Source of the DNA: Misgurnus anguillicaudatus
Taxonomy: Eukaryota > Chordata > Actinopteri > Cypriniformes > Cobitidae
Length of the DNA stretch: 64,000 nucleotides
Direction of reading: 5' to 3'
Assembly: GCF_027580225.2 (NCBI RefSeq)
Contig: NC_073343.2
Coordinates: 372,001-436,000 of the forward strand
The translations under genes and the position numbers were made by a program. The notes beneath the pieces are model-generated. The model ran no database searches, had not been told where the DNA came from, and saw nothing but the letters and a program-made list of their open reading frames with translations. This document shows positions 56,190-64,000 of the stretch, piece after piece; the stretch's first letter is position 1, and each line of letters begins with the position of its first letter.

Positions 56190-57014
56190 TACTGTAGCTC
56201 AGGGCATTGTTTGACTTTTCAGGCCTTCATGCGAGTGTTCAGCAAAGCGACATGGCATTTGATTGGTCCTGAGGGACAGAAAATGTTTCTTTGAATTCTT
56301 ATCTTTTGTCCTCAGTAGTGCTTCAAATGAGCTAAGGGTTTTTCCCTCATCTTATCTGAAAAATGTTCTGTGACTCTCTGGAGCTAGAGACGCACTTGTA
56401 AGTCACGTTGAATACAAATCCACTTCGTCCTTTGAAGAAAAACCGCTACCTGCAGCATTCCCAGACTTACAAATGCCCGAATGAAGTATTCTCAACACTA
56501 AGAGAAAGTTATAAGAGAAAATCTGAGCCCATAAGATAATTACAACCTTACGGGTCGACCACTTTTGTCTTTGATGTCTAAAGCAACATAGTCATTGTTC
56601 ATTATTGAACAGAGATACAGTACAATCACTTTGTGGCAAAACCTGGTGAGCTGGTAGCATAGAAAGCATTTTTAAGGGGTTATGCCATGCCTAATTTTTA
56701 CATTTTACTGTTTTCCCTCAGGTCCACTTAGTGAAACTGTTTTGTAGCAAGAAGAGCAAGAATCAATTGAGTTTAGTCTCCCGTGTGCTTTTTCTAGGAG
56801 GTACAGGGTCGATGCCTAAATCGTAAAAGTGCTTTTAATAATGTTGTGCCCCCAAGATGTAATACAACAAATTCCATTGTACTTTGACAATATTGGCATT
56901 GTAGATTTACAGCAGCTGCCTCAGTAATATTTCACGCAATTCAGTAACAGTAAAACTAATATCGGTATTAAATAGCGGTATTTTACTGTTATACATCAAA
57001 AAGTGAATCTTTTG
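55461..57014. other. Non-coding with simple repeats
   Basis: Holds a TCTCG/CTCGT-rich tract at 55872-55935 and a (CT)n run of about 42 bp at 56142-56183. The rest has no recognised element. Frames at 55522-55755 and 56094-56294 are unconvincing; the latter includes the CT run. Confidence 0.5.
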
Positions 57015-57019
57015 CTTCA

Positions 57020-57772
57020 TGTCATGATCCTGCCAGTCTGTTATAGTTATTCATAGTAGTTCATGGTCATGTGGCAGGATCGTGGCAGTACCCATGTTTT
57101 GCGTGACAGCACATGACCTTTTGTTTGGATAGTGTGCTGCCGTGTCTTGTCTCTGTCCCCGCCCCTTGTCTCCTCGTTAAATATTCATTATTAGTTAACT
57201 CCCTGCACCTGAGCTTCCTTGTTATCTTGTTCAGTTTTCCCTATTTAAGGCCCCAGTGTGTCTTGTCCTGTGCTGAATCGTTTTGTATTGTCCTGTGTAT
57301 CGTGAACCCTTGTTCTGATGATTGTTTGTCGTCTCGTCTCGTCTCAAGTCTAGTCTCGTCTCGTCTCAAGTCTAGTCTCGTCTCAAGTCTAGTCTTGTCT
57401 CGTCTCATCTCAAGTCTAGTCTCGTCTCAAGTCTAGTCTAGTCTCTAGTCTAGTCTAGTTGACTCGATTCAAAGGAGTCGAGTCGAGTCAAAGGAGTCGA
57501 GTCGAGTCAAAGGAGTCGAGTCGAGTCAAAGGAGTCGAGTCAAAGGAGTCGAGTTGAGTCAAAGGAGTCGAGTCAAAGGAGTCGAGTCAAAGGAGTCGAG
57601 TCGAGTCAAAGGAGTCTAGTCTAGTCTAGTCTAGTCTCGTGTTGTGTCTTCTGTTTTGTCAAGTTGTTGTTAAAGTTTGTCTTTTGCCCCCTCGTGTTTT
57701 TTTTTGGTTAAATAAACCCCATTGAGTTCCACATTACCTGCACTTGGGTCCCATCTCTCTGTAAACATGACA
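57020..57772 (+). mobile_element. Solo LTR of an endogenous retroelement
   Basis: The element starts TGTCATG and ends CATGACA (TG...CA with a 7-bp inverted end) and is flanked by CTTCA on both sides (57015-57019 and 57773-57777). A 5-bp target duplication and TG...CA ends are the hallmarks of an LTR integrated by an integrase. Inside are a TATA-like CTATTTAAGG at 57241-57250 and an AATAAA signal at 57711-57716 in the right order. No internal retroviral or Gypsy coding sequence adjoins it, so it is a solo LTR left by recombination. The 107-codon frame at 57113-57436 runs into the tandem repeat and is not a gene. Confidence 0.75.
57328..57641 (+). repeat. Pentamer/decamer minisatellite inside solo LTR
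   Basis: Two blocks: GTCTC/GTCTA-type steps (CTCGTCTCAAGTCTAG) at 57328-57458, then GAGTCGAGTCAAAG-type units at 57465-57615, ending in CTAGT repeats. It lies between the TATA-like box and the AATAAA of the LTR, that is in the R region. The two blocks are partly reverse complements (TCTCGTC and GAGTCGAG steps). Confidence 0.9.
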
Positions 57773-57777
57773 CTTCA

Positions 57778-58631
57778 GTGAATCTTTCTTTTTACCTAGG
57801 GGGCCAAAAAGTTTTAGGGCTAACCAAATCCACAACAGAATTTTAGTCTTTTAGCTTTTGAATCGAGAACTTAATAATTAAATAAAAAGAATGCAGATGT
57901 GTTCTGGGTTTGATAAACCTCTTCTGACACATAAATGTCCCGAAACCATGAAACCGGAAAATGAAGTCTCTACTGGCAGAATGCATGGCCATTTATTTCT
58001 CCATCGTGTATCAAAGCGCTCTGTAGTATTATCAGGTAAAGAGGAGAAGGGGCAGACAGCATCGTTTACACGGCGCTGAATGCAAGGCAGCTGTACTCTG
58101 ATACTGCGGCAGAATTTCGATAAGCTGATTCAAAAGGTCAAAGGAAAGTTTAGCGATCATTCAGAGAAATCTTGGCATTTAGACAACTTAACTCTCCATA
58201 GTGTTTATCGTCATAGATAAAGGAATAGCACTACAGCTTTAAAAATAAAGCCTATTTGTTGGGGTGCATGCTTCCATTAATCCTTTTTTGTTGCACAAAA
58301 GGTTCTTTAGGTAAAGTTTTACAGCCTATAAAAGATTAAAAAAAAATAAAAGGTTGTGCAGGAACTGTTATGTGGCACCGCTGCAAAGAACCCCTCTTTT
58401 TGCTCAATTATTTTTAGGAGTGTAATGCAGATTCAGTTGTTAACCTTGACTTTAGATAAATAAAAATCTCAAAGTTTCAAAGAAGGTAATCTTATATTTC
58501 ACATGGGATTTAGATTGGGTTTTGGAGTCGCGAGCATGCATTACTCATTTGTGAACAGGTATCGGATGACTTTAAATGTGTTCAGACATGCATTTCAAAC
58601 ATCCATTCTTCTTGTTCTAATCAATGCCTTG
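57778..58631. other. Single-copy-looking non-coding DNA
   Basis: No repeat ends. 57850-58180 is complex sequence with no credible coding, a possible conserved non-coding element. Confidence 0.4.
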
Positions 58632-58780
58632 TTAAAGGGATACTTTTATGACCCCGTGATTTACAGTTCTCATCCTCGAGCAATCCGAGATACATGTGTC
58701 CATCATCTTTCAGACGAGCACATTTGGAGTTATTTTAGAACATGTTCTTGCTTTTCCAAGTTTTATAATGGTAGAATAAA

Positions 58781-60123
58781 GCAATAAGCCCCAAGAAGCA
58801 GTGGGTTACCAGCGTCGTGCCTAAAACCCCCTTAGCTGTTATAAAATGCACTGTAACCCCACTGCCTTGCGGGGCTTATTGCTTTTATTAAACGGTTACT
58901 TCATATGCATAGCAGGATTTTATCAAATAAAACACAAATAAGTTGTATTTATATTAGTACAACTATTACTCTTCCGCCAAACAAAGTAGTTTCCCAGAAT
59001 CAAGTGTTGCTGCAACAGAGCGCAGTTCCCAACCAAGACAGATGCAGCAAAGACACAATGAAAATATGATTAAAGACTGTGGTGTTTATTTTTTTTTAAA
59101 TCAACATTTATCCAATTTATACATTAACATTTATATCGTGCGACTGTTGAAGTGATAATCAAATATGCTTGGAAGCATGCTTAACTCCTCCCGGCCACCC
59201 AGTTTTAGTTTAAACTGTTAAGCGTCGCTGTCCCGAATACGGGACACCTAAGTTTGCATTAATATTGTTGATGTAAATTTTAATCTATCACAACAAACTA
59301 TATATCGTTGGAAAGGTCTAAGTCTCCAGAATAGACATTTCAACAGTGTTTTATAAAATAAATTAAGTAGGGAGAGTAATTGATTCATTTATGAAGAGAG
59401 TGTGCCTCAAAAAATTTATTTTCTGCTAAATGTCACTGTCCCACCAGCAGGACGACTACTTCAATGTTTGCATATGAATTCTTATCTAATCATGACAAAC
59501 TGTATATTGCTTGAAAGCTCCAAGAGTGTAGATTTAACTCAATAGGGTGGGGTGACGCTTAAAAGGTTAATGCCTTCAAGAAAAAAAATCTTCTTTAAAC
59601 GAACATAAAATGAAAGAACAGACACTCCACTTTCAAACAAAAAACTTTTTATCCTACCTTGATTTGTTCTCTTATCACCTCTCAAATTTTCAGCTAAAAG
59701 CAGAAATAATTAAATGTTTGTGAATAACTTTTGTAAGAGATCAGATTCAGAGCCTGATCAAAACTTACACTGTGTTTTTAGTGTTGAGTGAATGTGTCAG
59801 TGTTTAATTTGGGTAAGATCGCCACCCAGTGGATAAAAGCAGAAATATGAATGTGAGTTAGAAACTCCTCAGGGAACGTTTTCTCTTTATTGACGAGATG
59901 GCTCAACAATATTTATTGACATTTATCTGGATATCGCCATTAATTGTGCAATTGTAGACAAAAAAAAAATAAGATTAAAGACTGTTATGTTTATTTTCAT
60001 AAATCAGTACGCAGCAACAGTGGTACTTATAATGCGGTCTGAACCGTGGGTTTACCGGGGTATTTTATCACAGCTTAGAACCCGTTTCAACCAATCAGAA
60101 TGAAGAACCAGAACTGCCCGTTT
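58781..60123. mobile_element. ~1.34-kb TIR element inside TTAA element
   Basis: Flanked by AATAAA (58775-58780 and 60124-60129), though this is low-complexity sequence. It starts with a hairpin, GCAATAAGCCCC...GGGGCTTATTGC (58781-58882), followed by TTTTATTAAACGG. The right end is CCGTTTAATAAAA. Organisation and CCAATCAGA...GAACCAGAA subterminal match the element at 44835-46047, so both are one superfamily. It holds a decayed CTCTTTCCCC-family copy at about 59565-59910. Confidence 0.65.
59565..59910 (-). repeat. Decayed CTCTTTCCCC-family copy e
   Basis: Shares, in reverse, AAAATGAAAGAACAGAC and CACCCAGTGGATAA with the family interior (copies a, c). Both termini are lost. Orientation as copy d. 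Confidence 0.6.
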
Positions 60124-60384
60124 AATAAAACAGAAATCAGGGACTTCTGACCTTAAACCCCCAAAAAGTGCATTCATCCTTCGCAGAAGTAATCCACACA
60201 GCTCCAATGGGTAAATAAAGGTCTTCTGTGGGTAATCGATGCAAGTTTGTAAGAAAAATATCCATATTTGAAAATGTATAAATTGTAATAATTAGCTTTC
60301 TATAACAACACCATCTTGGACTCACTCATGATCTTAAGCGTAGTAAGCGTTGGTGATACAAGTATAGTTTTATTCACTATAGTG

Positions 60385-60625
60385 ATTCGCGGGGTGCACG
60401 ATTTTTGAGAAACGCTTTGGAAAAGATAGTTGGGCTAAGTATCAAAACACTTGTAGCCAATCAGCAGTAAGGGGCGTGTCTACTAACCGACATCGTTGCC
60501 TGGGTTGCTTATATGTGTGGGGCGGGTCTATCAAAAGAAGGTCCAGATTCTATTGGGGTAGGGGTGTGTTTGTTTAGGTGATTTCAAATGTCAACAATGG
60601 CTTTCAGAGATCATGCACCCGTGAT
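60385..60625 (+). mobile_element. AGGCGGGG-family copy inside TTAA element
   Basis: GGGGTGCACGATTTTTGAG to GAGATCATGCACCC matches 24407-24644. The ends differ from the TTAA form and are bordered by GTGATTC on both sides in near-repeat. The insertion breaks the 58636-60920 element at TGATTC. Confidence 0.65.
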
Positions 60626-60924
60626 TCTCGTTAGTCGCCTGAGTCCAGGATGGCATAGTTACCAAAAGCTAGTTATTATACAAAAGACCTTTATTAACCC
60701 TTTGGTTAACCCGTGTGGATTACTTCTGTGACATATGGATGCACTTTTTTGGGCTTCAAAGTCAGAAGTTGTTCCCTGATCCCTGTTTTCTACTTTTATA
60801 AGCTTGGAAAAGCAAGGACATTGACTAAAATAACTCCAGATGTGTTCATAGATAATGGACATATTTGCTTGAGGATGAGTAAATCATGCGGTCATTTTGA
60901 TATTTGGCTGGAGTATCACTTTAA

Positions 60925-61679
60925 GACAATAAAAGTTCAATCTATAGGTGAAGAGTTACTTTTCTGCTTCTGTTAGTAGGGATAAACAAAACCAACAAGT
61001 TAAAAGGTCCAGGAGGGGTAAAATAACACATTTTTAATCATTGGCTGTCGGAATGTGAGGAAAGAATTCTGATACCATGAATGTTTGAAATGCCATACAT
61101 GTATTTTCTCAGTTTTATGTGCAAGTTATACAAATCATTGCTCAGTCTGTGACACTCCTGAGATCAGTTTTTATGAATAGTTTTATTTTCCATTGTTGCA
61201 CAAATAGTTTTTTTATTTTTCAGTTCTAAAGGCACTTTATATAAAATATTTGCAACATTTTTTAAATATCCAAAACATACTACAGTTTTATATGTTTGTT
61301 CACATTTGCACCTAAACGTTTTATTCATACATGTTTGAATTCAAAGAATGTGCCGTTTTAACCAGCGATCCGCCCCTGTTCATAGGGTCCCCTGTCAATG
61401 GAGCCATGTCCAGGTTATGCTTGGTTTCTGATTTTGCTGCCATACAGCTGTTTGACTTCATGTGCGCAGATCGATCGACAAATGACATCAAATTATCGAA
61501 AGAGCAATTCTAAAAGCAGTACTATTGCTCTCCCAATACTTTGATGCCATACGCCGATCAGTCTGCTCAGCTCCGTATGTGGATAGCAATAAGCACCAGG
61601 CCGGATCGGTTACAGATCTGTTCCGGAGCTTGTTGCTATGGATGACAGTAGTAGTGTCTTCTTCTATCAAGCGACACTA
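60925..61679. other. Single-copy-looking non-coding DNA
   Basis: 61330-61680 has balanced composition and no repeats, a possible conserved non-coding element. Frames of 60 codons on both strands there have no motif. Confidence 0.4.
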
Positions 61680-62600
61680 GCTGCATTTCTATTACCCTTC
61701 AAATTGCGCAAATTGAAATAGCAATTTAAAAAGGTGCGCAATGTAAACGCAACAATTTCACATAAACTTCTTTATTTCGCAAAAAAAGTTTTTGCGCTCG
61801 GGTGAAGTGTTTTTTTAGGTAATTTGATAAAGGATTAAACCGCAAAACTGCATTGGAAATTCGCCGGTCACCTGATGTGTGTAACAGTCACATGATCATT
61901 CTTTTAAAATGACGCGGTATGATGGTTGGAGGACAAGACAGAAGAGGTGTGTTCGACTTCTTGTGGTGTCACAAGAACCGACAAGCGAATGACATCAAAA
62001 TACAGTGAGAGCGATTCGGGAGTCAGCTGCTCTGTATACGGGTGAGTCACTCTTGCGATATTTTAATGTCATCAAAATCGCTGCCGCACCGTATGATGTT
62101 GAAAACACCCATCGCCATGTTTTTCAAATGACAAAAAAACATTTTAGTCGCATAACATTGGTTAAAGGTGTAGTGTGTAAATTTTAGCGCCATCTAGTGG
62201 TGAGGTTGCGAAATGCAACCAACGGCTCAGTCGACTTCTCACCTATTGCATTTGAAATGCATAGAGAAGCTACGATAGCCCCCACCGGAGAAAAATGTCA
62301 TCGTCAGAGACAACTTAGTAAAAAGCCATTAAGGGTTTCTGTAGAAACATGGCGGAACAAAATGGCGACTTCCCCGTAAGGGGACCTTTGGTGTATGTAG
62401 ATAAAAACGGCTCATTCTAAGGTAATTAAAACAAAACAGTTAATTATAAAAAGGTATTTATACACCCCTGAAAATATAGTTTTGTATATTATTTTCCATT
62501 TCTGTCAAAAGATCCTTTAAAAAATTACACACTGCACCTTTAATGGAAACGCTGGCATTTTGCTATAGTTTTTGACAACATTTAGAAAATAACGCTAAAG
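61680..62600. mobile_element. GTTTCCAT-type repeat interrupted by TTAA MITE
   Basis: TGCATTTCTATTACCC near the left and TTAATGGAAACGCTGGC near the right resemble the ends of the family seen at 36605-37340. The MITE at 62166-62539 sits at a TTAA in it. Boundaries are uncertain. Confidence 0.4.
62166..62539. mobile_element. 374-bp TTAA MITE (AGGTGTAGTGTGTAA)
   Basis: Flanked by TTAA (62162-62165 and 62540-62543). Ends AGGTGTAGTGTGTAAATTTT and AAAATTACACACTGCACCT are inverses. CGCCATCTAGTGG follows the left end. A second right-end fragment of the same family is at about 62785-62834 (CTCTAGTGGCGAATATTACA, TGCCTTTAA). Confidence 0.85.
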
Positions 62601-62784
62601 TTTGGCACAAATCCTTAATGCAACTACTGTAGACTTACATTATACTTTAACGGTTATAAAACTTTGTTTCATTACGTCATCCATTAACATAATTTACATG
62701 TGTCCTGTCAGATTGATTTCAATCAACAGTGACTTTGAAGACCATCCACGCTTTTCACCACGTCATCAAGCTATGCTGTTGTTG

Positions 62785-62834
62785 TTGTTGTTTAGTGACC
62801 TCTAGTGGCGAATATTACATATTGTGCCTTTAAT
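62785..62834 (-). mobile_element. End fragment of the AGGTGTAG family
   Basis: CTCTAGTGGCGAATATTACA followed by TATTGTGCCTTTAA matches the terminal part of 62166-62539 in reverse. Only one end remains. Confidence 0.6.
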
Positions 62835-64000
62835 GTTTGGATAGAATTATTTATTATAAGGAAAATATGTTTTTTGAGATCTTAACTCACTGAAATAAAC
62901 AATTGTATAATTGCAAACTGCATAATTGTTAGTACACTTTGAAAAAACCTACAGTATAACTTTTCTAAACAAATCCTCCTCCATCTACTGACCTATTTTT
63001 CATTACAACAGAATATTAACGAGTCGTGCATTGCTTAGTTTGGCTCGGTGAGAAAATCTTCTCTCTGCTGGAGAAAATAATTAGAGGATGAGATTGAAAA
63101 AGGGGCTCATCCGGTCCTCGTCTGCGGTGCGCGGCTATACAGAGGCGTTCTAAGGTTGCCGTGCTCCCTCTCTCTTTTAGGTAAGTGCTTCTGAAAAATG
63201 AATGTTGTCAGCTATGGCCGTTATTGTCTTGCGGAAAGAGAGCAGGGGGCAACTCTTGGACACTTTGGATGTCTGGCCCTAACTTTAGCTGGTTAATATC
63301 CCAGTCCGGCATCAGAGAGGCAGTCTGTCTGAAACTCCCACACGTCAAACTGTAATTTAAAATACTGCTGCACCCTCTTTCTTCTTTCTGGGAATCGTTT
63401 TCCTGGGAGAACACAAGGTCAAAAGGGGAATGCGGCTATATCGGCAATACGCATTTTGTATCTGGGGATCAATAATTTTGTCTGTAGTACTGGAGGAAAT
63501 GGATGTCTTAATCATGCACTCCTATTCAAACAGCCGGAAGGATCTGTAGTTGTTTACATTAAGCACATTTCTGCTGACTTAGCAGAGTGAAGTACGATAA
63601 AATTTATATATCAAACAAGTTGTTTGTTCCATGAAGACAATGGCATTATTACAGTCTTAGTGCTTGTATTGCACATTTATGGTTTGTTGACGTAATGAGA
63701 AAAACAAATGGATGAGGAGAAGTTTGGGAAATTTTACTTTATTTAAGTAGTGTTACTGAATGCTTTTCATTGGTTTGCCAATTGAATGTCTGCATTTTTA
63801 GAGGGCTGTTATGGAGGACCACAAGAATCATGCAATATGTAATAAAGAACTTCAATATTTAATAACTACCTGGACAATAAAAACAGCAATTAATACATTT
63901 GTTTAAAAATTCATTAATTAATCTATAAATAAATAGACAAAGTTACAAAAAATCATAATGTAACATTTTATTAGGCAATAAAAAGTGAGATTATAAAAAT
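62835..64000. other. Non-coding stretch to window end
   Basis: AT-rich ends around a more balanced segment at 63040-63430. The 68-codon minus frame at 63208-63414 has no motif. No repeat terminus or gene is supported. Confidence 0.4.

Larger units (their letters stand above)
58636..60920. mobile_element. TTAA foldback element, heavily nested
   Basis: TTAA (58632-58635) precedes AGGGATACTTTTATGACC and TTAA (60921-60924) follows GAGTATCACT. The left part matches 36264-36600. The inverted right part (ATTACTTCTGTGACATATGG, TAAGCTTGGAAAAGCAAGGA) pairs with the left. Insertions at 58781-60123 and about 60385-60625 account for more than half its length. Confidence 0.75.

Noticed and set aside
57113..57436. 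107-codon frame with a hydrophobic start as a secreted protein
   Set aside because: It lies within the solo LTR and its C-terminal part is the Ser/Leu/Val-rich reading of the tandem repeat.

Overview
The window looks like nuclear DNA from a bony fish, most probably a cyprinid-type teleost. It is AT-rich, has no recognisable complete protein-coding gene, and is dense with short non-autonomous DNA transposons of kinds familiar from teleosts. These include TTAAAGG-ended (T2/Kolobok-type) foldback elements, hAT MITEs, TA-flanked mariner-type palindromes and a tRNA-Ala-derived SINE. The organism call rests on repeat recognition from memory, because no gene ties it to a species. The best reading is a gene desert or a very long intron. 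No open reading frame matches a cellular gene family. The only protein-like traces are a broken THAP exon inside a transposon (22639-23268) and a possible LINE tail (21845-22100).

Layout. 1-5450: a 723-bp foldback MITE, a 421-bp palindrome, an element split in three by later insertions, and a Tc1/mariner-type element interrupted near its right end. 5450-11280: old dispersed repeats in plain non-coding DNA. 11285-14290: a 42-bp minisatellite open in frame on both strands. 16122-19195: a piggyBac-like terminus followed by a satellite of about 20-bp monomers arranged as 41-bp dimers and 61-bp trimers. 20625-31350: two copies of a ~914-bp transposon with 4-bp target duplications, a THAP-bearing transposon broken by a TTAA element, a 297-bp hAT MITE with a perfect 8-bp duplication, and an inverted pair of TA-type elements. 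31549-37643: nested TIR elements and the SINE. 39664-48534: large foldback elements and the second 723-bp foldback copy. 49902-55200: hAT-in-hAT nesting and further TTAA elements. 57020-57772: a solo LTR carrying an internal minisatellite. 58636-60920: a TTAA element interrupted by at least two others. 61680-64000: a TTAA element inside another repeat, then plain DNA.

The most unusual signal is in the 723-bp foldback family (54-776 and 47812-48534). One arm of the second copy differs from its own partner arm by 21 A-to-G changes in 117 bp, with no G-to-A. The first copy has five clustered A-to-G changes on the opposite strand. This strand-specific, mostly 5'-T/A-preceded pattern resembles ADAR-type editing or Pol-eta-type WA mutation fixed in genomic DNA. 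I know of no description of it for this kind of element.

The stretches between repeats, notably 3760-4040, 26200-27350, 43390-43680, 52680-53110, 57850-58180 and 61330-61680, look like ordinary single-copy DNA. They are the candidates for conserved regulatory elements, but this is judged only by composition.
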